A DNA stretch of 64,000 bases, from NCBI RefSeq assembly GCF_958979055.1, contig NC_084895.1:20878501-20942500 (forward strand). Direction: 5' to 3'. The position numbers and the translations under genes were made by a program. Each line of letters opens with the position of its first letter. Positions within the stretch are counted from its first letter, which is position 1. Below are positions 11,595 to 24,200 of this stretch, in pieces. Source of the stretch: Alnus glutinosa (lineage: Eukaryota; Streptophyta; Magnoliopsida; Fagales; Betulaceae). Below the pieces are notes generated by a model. The model did no database searches, was not told the origin of the DNA, and saw only the letters and a list, made by a program, of their open reading frames with translations.

Positions 11595-13693
11595 ATGGCT
11601 CAACCAGGCCAAATCCCTATGAACCACCACATGGTGTACCCTACCGTACCGGTACCGGTACCCGTGCCCGTGCCCATACTTGGATCCGAACCCGGACAGT
11701 CCTCTACCCTGAAGCGCCGCCGAGAGGACGAGCTTCCATGGGCGGCGGCGGCGGCGGGGGAGGAGTCGGCGGCGAAGCGGCGCGCGAAGTTGGCGCAGGA
11801 CGTGCTGTTCAGAGTGGTGGTGCCTTGGAGACAGATCGGGAAGGTAATCGGCAAGGAAGGCTGCCGAATCCAGAAGATTCGCGAAGACTCCAAAGCCACT
11901 ATCAAAATCGCCGATGCTATCGCTGTAAGTTTTGATTCTTCTTGATTTTTGCTACTTATGTTTTTTGAATTTTAGTGTGTTCAGCTTAGGCTTCTGAGGG
12001 AATTAGAGAAAAGGAAAAAGTTGAAAACAATAATGTTTTTTACTTATCAAAAAATAATGGTTTGTATATGGTTTATAAATTGAAGTGAAAGCTCGTAACT
12101 TGTAACCTAGAATTGTTGTTTTGTGGTGAATTCTGTGGAAATGTTGAGATTTTGATAGAGGTTAAGCACCTTTACCTGACTATTGGAGACTCTAGTTTGT
12201 GGTATTGCATTTTGGCAAAGCATGGCTATTTGTGATCATTTATGTTTTGTAGCATTTTTTTAATGTTCTATTGCTTATAATTGTTATTCTCAACATTAGT
12301 AGCATTATGCTTCATAAGGTTGATGGAGAACTTGTAAAATGCAACATTAGCCACTCGCTGAGCTGAGGAATTGCCAAAATGTCTTTTTCTTCCTTTTGGA
12401 ATTGAAGGCGGAGTTTTAAACAACCAAATTAGATGATTAGAGTTGTCCGGCTGTGGCATTTAATAATAAATCTGTATTATGTTTTGCAGCGACATGAGGA
12501 GCGTGTAATTATTATAAGTTCTAAAGACAGCGACAACGCATTTTCTGATGCGGAGAATGCACTCCAGCAAATCGCCAGTCTAATACTAAAGGTGATGTGT
12601 TTTGTGGTGACTCAACTTGAATAATCTTTATCCAAAATATTGTTTTAACTTGATTAATTGCAATTCTGTGGTGGGTTCTCAACATTTGCTGTCAATAATT
12701 ATTGTATCTGCCCTCAATTTTATTTGAGGTTGATGCATGGGAGTGCTTTTCTATAAGTAGTATTATGTACTTTTCCTTTCTCGACAATGTGCATAGAGCT
12801 TGATGTGGTTAATCTATTTTTCTGGCCTTTTCTTAAGTGGCTCCTTAATTTATTTGGTTATTGACATGTGTTTTACCAATGAAAAATACTGCATTATCAC
12901 TGGGAAAGTGGTTTTAGTTAGATTCTTATTCTAGACATAATCTCTACTACCAAAAATTTGTTGGAATAGAATTCAATGGTACAAGGAGCTTAAGCATGTA
13001 TGATGTATCACAAACACTAAGTGTGCGTTTGGGATTGCGATTTCATAAACAAAATGTGCGATTTTAAACCAAATCGTTTGAAAATTGCGTTTTTAAAAAA
13101 TTGCAATTTGAAAACGCAAAAAATCTGATTTTTCAAATCGTAGGTAAAGTTGGTGTTTTTTTGAAAACGTAGAAATTTAAAGGTTAACCTGTGATTTTAA
13201 AGGCCAAACTGTGATTTTTTCAAACGCTTAATTGCGTTTTTAAAAATTATTTTTTCAAATCGCATATTCTAAAATCACAAACCCAAACGGACCTTAAATC
13301 TGGTGGACCAATGAATACTGTGATCTCACTTAGGTGGCCAGCCAGTCAGTCTCCAAGGTGGTGTATTCACTTTGGTGCATGTCATCACTGAGAAATCATG
13401 TAGGTTTGGATCTGACTGCATTGATGTGAATGCATATATCATCAATGATGTTTTTCTTAGTAGGATTATGGAACTGTCTTTCTGCAAACTAATAGTGAAA
13501 GTTTGAAGCACTTAGATCGAAGACTTGCCCTTGCTAAAGCTATTTTCTTGTAGTAGGCAACAACCAACTATTTTCTTGTTCCTAGATTCTTGCTATGTCA
13601 GAACTCTATATTTGCTGTTGTGATCCTTCCTATGTGCAACATGTTGTGTCATGCCTTCAAATTCCAGTTTCCCTGTTGTTTGCGTAAAGTTAC

Positions 13694-13751
<58 letters not shown>

Positions 13752-16700
13752 ATAAGTAATCAAAATATCATTAAAAGCGTAAGGTACCTCTAGGTACACA
13801 AGTATACAAGAGAATAAGACGCCCCCAGGTACACAGAAAGTATACAAGAGAAACTACCTAGCTAGTAGAAGTAAATGTGTGTGTGTGTGTGTGTGTGTGT
13901 AGTCGAAATATCATTAAAAGCGTAAGGCGCCCCCAGTTCACAAGAAATGTACAAGAGAAACTACTAGGTACTTAATCATAATAACAGTAAGAAATTGATG
14001 GATGAGTATATTCTTGAATAGTCTCTCAACAGATTATTTATAAATTGATGGATGAGTATATTCTTGAATAGTCTCTCATGTATACTCCTTGTGTACTTGG
14101 ATTGCACCCTTCTGTTGTAACAACCCAGTGAAAACGCTAACCACATTTGTGAGATCACTTTAAAAGGGCTAGTCAAGTTGCAATTGGAGCTTCCTAAAAT
14201 CACTTATAAAGTCCAGTCCCACCTAATAAGGAACCAATATGGGACTTAGCACACATAAGCTCCTTTGTAATCCACCTATTCCATGTGAAAAAATCATTTT
14301 TTCCATGTGAGACTAATTTTTTGGGGTGTCACATATGCGCTTTCTAAAAAGATTGAATTACTTTTCAAAAGAAAAAAAAAATATATTCTGGAATAGTATC
14401 CATCGCATTCCAGCAGACCTTGGATTTATGTTCACATGGGATAATGGATGAAAGTGTTAGGAACATTGTATTGTCTTAGATAGAGAAGCATCTTAATTTT
14501 TAGGAAGTGGCTTTCATTGTTTGTACTTGCTGTGTCCACAACCACTGTTGCTAAGTTAAGAACTGGAAGACCTGCGGGCTTGAGTTTTCAAAGTTATCAA
14601 AAAACTGTCTGTCAAAGCGTTTTTTATACTGTGCTGGCACTGATTAAATAAATGATTTTCCTTGTAACAGGAAGATGATAGTAGTACAGAGACAAAAGTT
14701 GCTGCAGGACATGTGGCTGCCAATACAATAAGGCTTTTGATTGCTGGGTCCCAAGCAGGTTGTTTGATTGGGATGTCTGGTCAAAACATTGAGAAATTGA
14801 GGAATTCCTGTGGTGCTACTATTACAGTTCTTGCTCAGAATCAGTTGCCTTTGTGTGCGTCTGCTCATGAATCTGATCGGGTGGTTCAGGTGAGCTTGTC
14901 TGCTGATAATGCTAAACGGAACTAAAATGATGCCCTTAGTGTTAAATCAAAGTAGTCTGTTGTTTAATTTTGATACTTATCAAGCAACTCGTGCAATTGT
15001 TTTGGAGCAGTTTCTTATTCCTGCCTGTAATATCATCTTCTCCTTTACATGGTATAATTATTCTGCACTGATTCAGGAAATCAAGTTTGGGACCCTTTTT
15101 TTTTTTTTTTGAGGGGGTGGGGGGGGGGAGGGGGGGGGGTTGTATTATGAATTGGGCCCAATAAGCATGAAAGGCAGTGAGAGATTGAGGGTTAGTAAAT
15201 TATATAACTCTTTCTGGGTGTGACTTTTAAATATACTTAGACCTCTGCTGGAGAATGACACCAGATTGCAGTTAAACATTTCCAGATAGTGTACCCATTT
15301 TGGTGTATGGTTATTCTCCATTGTTTTGACGTAATACAGGTCAAGAAACAGTACTTAAAGGACTTTTCAAAGTTGTCCACGGGAAGATTTCTAATGTGGT
15401 GTAGCATGTCACTAGAGTTTAAGAGGTTTAGTTATTAAAGTATATGAATTTCATTTTGAATGTATATGAATTTTATTTTTTTCGATAATGAAATTATAAT
15501 TTGCTATATCTTATTCATGCCTAGTTATGCCTCGTTTGTTTCTTTCTACCACTAATAACGAATAATGATTAAGATTCATATTAAACTCAGATATCAGGTG
15601 ATGTTCCTGCGGTATTGAAGGCTTTGGAGGAGATTGGTTCTCAACTAAGGTCTTACTCTGAATTCTGATCAGCAGTACTTCATCTTTTAGATTTTTATTC
15701 AGACTGCTTTTTTTGGAAATTAATTTGTATAATCATTATCAATTCCATGTAATTTAGGGAAAACCCACCACGACAAGTGATTTCTATTAGCCCAGCATAC
15801 AATTATGCAGCAATCAGACCAACCCAACCATCCATAGACCCAACTTCAGGTTATTAATATTTTTCCATATCAAATGACTTTGTGGTTCAACTGCCATGCT
15901 TACAGTTCTATCGAAGTTTTTAATATCTTGACATAACGACATCATCTTTAGGACAACCAATCTTGCAGCTGATTATGTAACCTTTGAGATGATGATATCG
16001 GAAACACTGGTTGGTGGGTTGATCGGCAGGTGCGGCTCCAACATATCAAGGATCAGAAATGAGTCTGGAGCAATGATCAAGGTAGGCAGATCTTAAATTC
16101 TTAAGGTTGTGAGCTTTTAATCCTTAAGCTGCACATTGTCCATAGATCTGTTAGGAATGTGCGAGAGCAACAAGTTACTGCTTGCGGTTTCTGTTGAAGA
16201 CGTACTAACCATTGCTTCAAACCAAATCTTGGCTAATAGAAATATCTCTACTTGATTTGAGGACCTTTTGTTATTTATTGGTTTCAAGTTTTGAGGTTTA
16301 CCCAATTCCAACCATTACAAATAATTTTTTAGTATATGGAATAGTTCATGCTTACATATTGCTAGTGATATATATGAGATGTGCTTATATATAATGTACC
16401 TTCTTTTTTCTTTATTATTCTTCTTCTTTAGAATAAAACAAAAAACAACTTATAGAGGACTTTTGCATTTGTTTCAACATCTACGGTTTTCTAATTTTGT
16501 AGGTTTATGGTGGGAAAGGTGAACAAAAACATAGACAAATTCAATTCGGTGGTAGCGCTCAACAGGTAATCCATTTTTTTTTCTTTTTGGATATGATAAT
16601 TACTAGTTAATGGTGATCCAAAAAATTCTTAGGTACTCTACCTAATACCATCACAAAAGGTGATCCAAAAAAGAAACGACATTGTCAAAGGCATCCCAAT

Positions 16701-17766
16701 GTTATGTACAGCATGGGTTAGGGCCTGGGCTTCCTAATGGTGCAGCCGCTTCCTATGCCTACTGGTAGCCATGGGTGGACCTTAGTGCCAAAGGATAGCC
16801 ATCTGCCCTCCAATTTGAAAAATTCTTCAAACAGTTTTTCTTATCTTTTAATTGATTGGTTCCTTATTATATTATTTTAATTGCACATTGATCCCAAGTT
16901 TATCTCTTTCTTTGTCTCAAACCCCCCTTAAGAACTAGATTTTTTGCTAGTTTAAGGTTTGAAACCCTTTGGGTGCAAACAATTTCTTGGGGCCAGCTTA
17001 CCGGCGAAGCCGGAGTATTACCCGATCCGTATAAAGGGGGCGCTTTACACGGGTCCGAAGTTTACCTGACTGAGATGGGTACACGAAGTGGTCCTGCCTT
17101 GGAGAGGTTCATTGTCATAAAAAAGAACTAGATTTTTTGCTGTGGAAAAAGAGAGATATTTTAAGAAAGTAAGTCAATCAAAGATATCTGACGAAAGGAT
17201 TGAATCTTCTCTCATCCACACGGTTTCTTATGTTGAAAGGGTTTCCCTTTTACATATGAATTATGATTTCTTTTTCATATCCTATGCAGAAGGATAATCC
17301 ATTTTCTCAAGGACTAAGAAAGGTTCAGAAAATTATTCCCTTTTCTGATAAAAAAAAGTGTTCTTTGATAATAGTTTGAGTTGCAAGAGGATTTTTTGCA
17401 GTTGTTTTCAAGGGGGCAAATAGACCACTGAGAACTTGCGTTGTTGGTTAAGTGTTCTATTGTTGATTAATCGATTCTTGTAATATACTAAAAATAAATA
17501 AAAAAAAATGCTGCATGTAATACAAAAATGTAGCTAATATTTGATATATTGTTGGGGGGGGGGGGGGGGGGGAGAAATTAAGATGCTGATTGATTTTTTT
17601 TTTCTTTTTTCTTTTTCATATCGAATATGGAAATGTATAATCTAGTTTCTCATTTTTTTTTTCGAAACTTTTGGATGCTTAACAGGTAGCATTGGCAAAG
17701 CAGAGGGTAGACGAGTACATATATTCTCAGTTGATACAAGCAGCCAGTGCTCAACAGTCAGCGTAA
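11595..17766 (+). CDS. Three-KH-domain RNA-binding protein (PCBP/HEN4/PEPPER-like)
   Basis: Exons: 11595-11924, 12490-12591, 14671-14889, 15591-15649, 15758-15849, 15969-16081, 16503-16565, 17686-17766; all junctions are GT-AG, the frame is continuous and the product is 352 aa. An N-terminal region with a Pro-Val run (about 16-28) and a basic patch (KRRRE) precedes KH1 at about 70-143 (GKEG loop 86-89), KH2 at about 162-237 (GMSG 178-181) and KH3 at about 271-343 (GRCG 287-290). Each KH domain keeps the GXXG loop that contacts single-stranded nucleic acid. Plant triple-KH proteins of this poly(C)-binding type act in nuclear RNA processing; the target is unknown. An upstream acceptor at 15951 would give an early stop, so 15969 is preferred. 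Introns hold a MITE, a SINE-like insertion and poly-G tracts. The exact orthologue name is uncertain. Confidence 0.92.
13021..13294. mobile_element. PIF/Harbinger-like MITE, copy 1 (KH intron 2)
   Basis: Starts GTGTGCGTTTGGGATTGCG and ends CCCAAACGGACCT, with the interior made of inverted stretches of GCGATTT / AAATCGC. It is flanked by TAA at 13018-13020 and 13295-13297. Confidence 0.75.
13697..13748. repeat. (AT)n microsatellite followed by retroposon-like fragment
   Basis: About 26 AT units. Sequence just downstream (13750-13970) has two related phrases around ATCATTAAAAGCGTAAGG, separated by a (GT)n tract near 13876-13900, resembling a decayed retroposon 3' end. Confidence 0.7.
13991..14080. 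repeat. Short tandem duplication, 54-bp period
   Basis: AAATTGATGGATGAGTATAT and the following CTTGAATAGTCTCTC occur at about 13991 and again 54 bp downstream, in KH intron 2. Confidence 0.8.
14115..14335. mobile_element. Possible solo-LTR/TRIM-like or TIR fragment
   Basis: Bounded by TGTAACAACCC and GGGGTGTCACA, with GGGACTTAGCACACAT inside. TGTRACA-type termini suggest an LTR-like or TIR element, but I could not find a matching TSD, so the class is uncertain. It lies in KH intron 2. Confidence 0.35.
15111..15139 (+). repeat. Poly-G tract in KH intron 3
   Basis: Three long G runs (5, about 10 and 10) separated by single non-G bases, on the transcribed sense strand. It could form a G-quadruplex in the pre-mRNA. 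Confidence 0.85.
16949..17122 (+). mobile_element. SINE-like insertion with perfect 19-bp TSD (KH intron 7)
   Basis: A 174-bp GC-richer insert that begins next to a B-box-like GGTTTGAAACC and ends in a short A tail. The 19-mer AAGAACTAGATTTTTTGCT flanks it at 16930-16948 and 17123-17141. A long direct duplication plus a 3' A tail indicates target-primed reverse transcription. A clear A box is not visible, so the copy may be 5'-truncated. Confidence 0.8.
17554..17572 (+). repeat. G19 homopolymer in KH intron 7
   Basis: Nineteen consecutive G on the sense strand, about 110 bp upstream of the last exon. Confidence 0.9.
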
Positions 17767-19615
17767 ATATCCTGCTTTTCCATAGTTACTTTTTCTTCCA
17801 TTTGGTTGTTAGGTGTGATTTAGCATATTACATAATTTAAAGAGCTGGTCTTCTTTCATTTGTTGACATCTAGACTCTTGTAGCTCTTGATGGGACAGTT
17901 GATGCAATCACAAGATGATGATTGCTGACGTTACCTGGTTATGATATCTGTCATGTAATTTAAACGTATGCTGTGTACTAGGTGTAATTTTGGACATTTC
18001 TTGTTATATTGCTGTTCAGGTCTTATATGGCTCCGTGAGTCACGATTTGGTTAAATTACTAACAATTTAGGCAGCTATTGTAAGAGAGTCCAAGTTGGAC
18101 CTATCTGCCCAAATAATTTCGGGCAGATGGGTTCCACATGAGCTCTCTCACAAACAATTTTGGTCAGCTAATTGTTGTGAATCCCAATTCATGGATGTGA
18201 TTCATGCTCCTACTAGTTTCACACTACAGAATAATAAAAGATGCACTGAAGAACAGAACTGTGAAACTTATTTGCAAACTGCCTTGCTATTAAAAATGAT
18301 TGCACTTGATCTGCATTGTTTTGGCCCATTGAAAAAGCTAATAGACCTGTTTTCTCAGTTTGCAGAGCTGATGAAGATGAAACATCAAAGATATCGTACC
18401 AGTTGTTCAATAGCTACATTAATTTATGTTCCTGGTTGAATCCCAACCGTCTCTTTAGTGTTTCATTAGTCTTCGTCAGTTTTGGTGGCTTGTTCTCTTT
18501 CGATGCAACAGTGATGGTTGGCTACAAAAAGAGAGTTGAATATCAAGGTGTTTTCATCCGACAAATCTAGGGTGTGCATAGGAATGAGGTTGGTGTGTGA
18601 TTACTCGACTCCAATGACACGTTATCCACTATAATTTAGTTCTGTTTGATTAATACTAATTACAGTTCACATGCAATGCTTTGTGCTACTTGATGGCTTT
18701 TCTTGGTGAGTCCAATTTTCTCTCTTTGCTTGACCGATGGGATTAGGGAAATAGGACCCTCTCCATTTCATGGTAGTTTTGTGTATCTAACTATATACAT
18801 AATGTGAATGTTGGCACGTCTTTTAAAATATTTAATAGCATATTGTTAACTTTAAATACTAACCATAAAATTGATTAAAGATGGGGCTGATTGTGTTTTG
18901 TATTCTCTACATGTGTTAGAATGCGAAAATGACTGTGTTTTGTGTCTCAACCTTTGAGAAGACTAATAAAATGACTTAATTTTAAGAATTTGATGTGATT
19001 GAATGAAATATAATCTCATCCATAAATGGTTTTGGAGGGCAAGTTTTGCCAGGATTCTTGAAATAGAGTTATTTCATAGTTAATTTTGTTTTGTTGCATA
19101 TAATGGTGTATATAGTGCCACCAAAATTTTAAAATAATGTGACAATATATCTACCACTATTTTTGTAAAATTTAATATTAATCATGAAATGGCTCTATCC
19201 ATTTCCCTTCAAACGAAAATGATCCTATTTCAAGCTTGAGAAATGTTACTCCTATTTTTATTTCCACGCTTTCAAGTGCATGTTTATTGGCATGGCATTG
19301 AAAACCATTAGATTTTGAATAGATTATTATTAAATTTTGGATTTAATGGTAATTTTCAATGTCACATTGAGAATATGAAAGTGAAAGTGTGTAGTATTTC
19401 TCTTTGTTGGTTTATAATATAAATCTCTTTTATATGAGGTGCTCGGGGCTAGGACCAGGGTTTGGATGGGCAAAAGAACTTCCGGCTATAATTTGAACTA
19501 AAAAAAATCATTTCCTTTGAAAGATTTTATGCAGCTTAAAGGGTTTAATTTTAGTACGAACTTTCCTTGCCCAAAAGTTGTGGATTGGAGTCTACTTGAA
19601 GATACTTGCTTCAAT
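17767..19615. other. 3' region of the KH gene and intergenic DNA
   Basis: Follows the KH stop codon. The first several hundred bases are probably 3' UTR; a 114-codon frame at 18095-18439 and an 84-codon frame at 18316-18570 have no recognisable domain. A hairpin bounded by GAGAAATGTTAC and GTAGTATTTCTC (19238-19402) looks like an older MITE without an intact TSD. Confidence 0.45.
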
Positions 19616-19619
19616 TAGG

Positions 19620-19790
19620 GAGTAATACTACGAGGAGGACTCATGTCCTCTTTGAGTTTTTTCAAAATTGATGTGGCTTTTAAAATTACCATTTTATCAA
19701 AATTCAATAATGATCTATCACACATTTAATGATGATTTTAAAAGTCACATCAAATTTAGGACGATATGAGTTTTCCTTTTAGAATTACTC
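19620..19790. mobile_element. 171-bp Mutator-type MITE
   Basis: Ends GAGTAATACTAC and TAGAATTACTC, with internal inverted arms around GTGGCTTTTAAAAT / ATTTTAAAAGTCAC. Flanks TCAATTAGG (19611-19619) and TTAATTAGG (19791-19799) form a 9-bp TSD with one mismatch. Confidence 0.7.
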
Positions 19791-19799
19791 TTAATTAGG

Positions 19800-21203
19800 A
19801 TATATCTCCTTTCAATTGATTACCAAGAAATATTAGAGAAGATTTTTTTTTTTTTTTTTTTTTAAAAAAGGAGAGGAAGAAGAAGGAAAAGAAAGAGGAA
19901 CAAAAGAAAGGGGGAGGATTATGGAGGTCAAGATCGCTCATAGGAACAACAATCACAAAATGAAGAAAAGAAATGGAAATGCATCCACTAAACAAAGAAG
20001 ATGCGGTTCACTTATTTTTAAAACACACAGTATGCTCTACCTTTGTTGCAAGCAAAGTCATCTTAACCTCCTGAGTCCTGAATACATATCACATCGATCT
20101 ACATTTCATGGAATGGAAATGAATTATTTTATGGTCTAAATTTTATTTTGTTGCAATTAACAGTGTACGTGTTGTCACGTCATTTAAAAAATTTAAATGA
20201 TGCAGTAACATATATGCTATTATTAGATCCGTAAAATATAATTTAGGCCAACCAGACATTTTGATGTGGGAGCAAAACTAAAAATAAAAAAATAAAAATA
20301 AAAAATAAAAAAAGAGAGAGAGACTTTTGTGGAGAGAATTAATTTTTGGGGGTTTCCCTTATAAAAAATTTGTAAGTTTTGGTACACTTGAAGCTTACAC
20401 TTAGGTCCACCCCCTAGCTATGCAGATTTTAGTCTCCCTGTCAACTCTAGCCCTTATTTTTTTCTTGGATAAAGATTTTGTCCAAATTAGATTGAAAAAA
20501 ATTATTTCAATTCCGTCTATAAAATAAATATTTTTTTTTAAAACATGTAATTTTCTAATCAAATTAAGAGAGCATGCATTTCTAATATTGAATGCCTTTT
20601 TTGTCCACTTCTTTGCATTATAAGCTTTTATCCCATTGATGACAAAGCTGTTAAATCAAAAAAGATGCTCACACATTTATTACAGATATAATTATTTGTC
20701 ATTTAATAAAAGAATGGCATCTACAATAATCTATGAGAACTTCTTATTAAGAAATGATTGTTCTATAACTATAGACATAATTCCAGTACAACTTTTCCTA
20801 TGTGACAGTTTTTTTTTTTTGTTTTTTTTTTCAAAAGAATGATTAACCACGGTAGAAGAAAAATGTTAGGTCATTTTTTTGAAAATAAAAAATAAAAAAA
20901 CTACCACATAAGCAAAGTTAGACAGAAGTTGTTTATGGTTGTACAAAAATCATTTCTTCCTCGTATAATGCTGAAAAATCCAATTTCCGGAGGTTAAAGT
21001 AAGAAACAAACATGTTGGAGGGTTGCTTTGAGGAAGGTTTTAGAAATGGGTTTAGGGATATTATACATCCCACAAGGATGGGTTAGAATTTGTGATGGAG
21101 TGGGGGGTAACCATATCACATATATCAAGCGTCAAGTCAACAATATGAAAAACAAAAAATTATGTCAACTAATATTACAAAATTGCTCAACTTTGCATCA
21201 GTA
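19800..21203. other. Intergenic region between convergent KH and AATF genes
   Basis: AT-rich, with poly(T), poly(A) and GA-rich tracts. Short frames (62-72 codons) show no recognisable domain. The 3' UTRs of both genes presumably extend into it. Confidence 0.4.
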
Positions 21204-24200
21204 CTAACTAGAATTTTGGGTCTTTAACCCAAACAAGTTCTCAAATAATTTAGGAGCCAGAGGAGGAAGATCACAAGGCAGAGGAGCCATGAAATTGACA
21301 ATCTTTTCATGAACTTGATACCTGCAAAATCATAATGCAGGAGAGAAATATGGAAAATATATTCAGATATGTGTTAAGTTTACCAAATTACTTGACAGCA
21401 ACTCAAAGTAGGAAAATTTTCGCGGGGGGTTATGAACGATTAACTTACCTTATCTTGCGACTCTTTGATGCACGCCGATCGACTATCTTTCTCTTCTTAG
21501 TTTGCAACCTTTTCAAAGCATAAAATGCTGTCTCTGTGTAGCATTGAATTGGAAATGTCAAAATCAAGGAGTCAGTCACTGATTGTCTAGCCAGCAATCG
21601 TCTCTTTACATTTTTACTTTTTCTTTGAACTATGGGACAAGTATGCAACTGCCCTTCCCCAAAAACCAAGCTCAAACAGTAAAATACAAAGAAATTGTGA
21701 GCTGCAAGTCTACTTTCGTCTAGACTATAAAGTGTCAGTTCCAGAAAACCAATTGTAAGATTCATAGATATAGATATTAAATGATATTGTCCTTGTCATT
21801 GAAATCCCTTGAATTCAATGGAAGGACAAGAGGGTAAGGTTTCAGGCAGTTATGCCCCATCCATCCATCTTCATATCCGAAGCAGTGCTATAACTGGAAT
21901 ACCTAGCATGATTCATGATATAGAAGCAAAATCTTCTTCCTTTATTTTTTATTTTTTATTTTTTTAATTCTCTTTTGGATTTTTAAAAGAAAAAAAAAAA
22001 AAACAGAAGAACTTGATTTCACAATTCAAATACACAATCAAACTTATTTGGTATTTTTACACTATAGAATCTCATAGACTGGGTCCCAATTGCAGAAAAC
22101 ATGGATATACAAATTAGAAGCTGCCACAATATTTTTACCAGATGATGTCGGGTCAATCGTCTCAAAGAATTCCTTCAGTAATTGCTGGTAAAATTCAGAG
22201 TCATCGAGAAGTTCAGGGTCACCATCAGCTTGTACTTCCTAATCAAAGCATTAGGATTTAATAAACATCAAATTGTGATGGAACAAACATAACTTCAATA
22301 ATTTTACTCAGAATAACATCCTCTCTCTCGATCTTAAAAGAAATATCTCATTTTATTTGTCATGCCTAAGTAAGACTGCATCATATCTAATATGGCGCTC
22401 ATCATTCAGTAATGCGGTGGAATTTTTAGTCATCCAGGCGTCAGGATCACCATAAGTAAAAGAATTGGTTCAAAGAGGAAGTTGGTCATACTTTACACAG
22501 GATACCATGCATTTTCTTCTCCTATATCTCCAAGTTTACAAACACGATTCTCATTTATTTGATTTCTTATATATAAATAAGCTATCTATAAAATAAAATT
22601 TAGTAGCAACATATCTAATATCAATTTTTTTTTTTATATCTAATATCAATATGATTGCCATCATGTCAAACAGAGCCTTTAAGGTGTTCTTCACACAAAG
22701 ATAGAACAAGATCATTGTTGCATAGTAGTTCAGGCAACAAAACCCATTATCCAACATAAGACCATGGAATAAAGTTGAAGCTGTCACCAAAGCTGATCTT
22801 ATCAAATAGATTTTAGATTATCATATTTCTGAATTTTATGATCAATTTAATTTCCATGATCTTTCAAAATAAAACTTTACAAAATCTAACAGTTTGACAA
22901 AACCTGCTCCATGTCTTCTTTTTTTCCTCTAAATGTAGAATTTATATTTGGCTCCCAGGCAAATGCTACTTTTTGTACAGAGAGTACCACCAGCACCAAC
23001 TTCTGTTTGAATTGCTTAGAACAAAATATCTTGTTTTTTCCACCATAACAAAATGCCCAAAAAGCGCATACAAAGGAGATGGAACTTTTCAATGTACCTA
23101 GATTAGATAACACAGATCCACCCACCAGAGTGGACTATTGCAAAGATTGAAGCTTAATATTTTACATGATGGACCATTCCAAACAACAAATTGTACTCTC
23201 ATAAGCAATGCAATGGAATGGGACAACTTGCAATCTGTTAGACATACAAGCACACCAAGGAGAAAGATTTACTTTTAGAGTATTTGGCAACTTCCACTCT
23301 CAAGTGGGGTCCTAGAAATTAAAACGAACGCCATATAATGAATTCAAGTAAATACATAAAAGTAGATTACCTCTCCCCCAGCATTTCCCTCCCCCTCAGA
23401 ACCCTGCCATCAATATGTCAGGTATTAGAATATGCACAAATGTCAAAAAGGCTAGCATATTATGAATACCTTGTCCAGTTTATTCTACATGTGTGTGAGG
23501 CCTTCATGTGAATGTAAATATGTATTCTCTCTTAACAGTCACATGAATAAAGAAGAAAATCTTACACTCCCAAATATGCTGACTGTTGATCTCCTCAGTT
23601 GCATCTGCTTGACCATTCTACTTGGATCTCTCATATAAGCAGCAACTTGCTGACTAATATTCTGTGATTGGAAAAGGAGAATTTAGTGAGCATGTTAATA
23701 TGTTATGCGTCTTATATGGCATGTTGTCAGTCCAGTCACAGAGCCTAACCTGATTAAAAGCTTGCAACTTGCCTTTAATAGCAGCAGCACCAGTTGTCAC
23801 CTGTGTCTTCCTCTGCCATTTATCTATTGCTTTGTCTCTGAAGGAAGCTATTCTATAAGATACAAACATGAGTAGTCTCAGTTAAGTCAAATTGCCCATT
23901 AAGAAATTAATTGCACTAGAAGGTTTTTAATGCTTGCAAAGATTAAAGGTAATATGCAACAAAACTAAAATGCAATAAAGCATGCATGGGAAGTTGCAAA
24001 CCATGAGATGTGTATATATAAGGATATATATAAACACTACTTTCAATGAAGTAAGAATACTTCAATACTAAGATTAAAATAGGGAAGTGGATTTCGGGTT
24101 TTTTTCAGAGAGAGAGAGAGAGAGAACTATTGCTTTAACTGATAGAAAATTTTGCTGCAGTACCAGGACTATCCTCCTGTAGATTTCAATCTCTATAATA

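Noticed and set aside
15951..15968. Alternative splice acceptor (TTTAG) for KH exon 6
   Set aside because: It leads to an in-frame stop within ten codons; the acceptor at 15968 restores a complete KH3 domain.
18095..18570. Frames of 114 and 84 codons after the KH gene
   Set aside because: They sit in the probable 3' UTR, overlap in different frames and show no domain.
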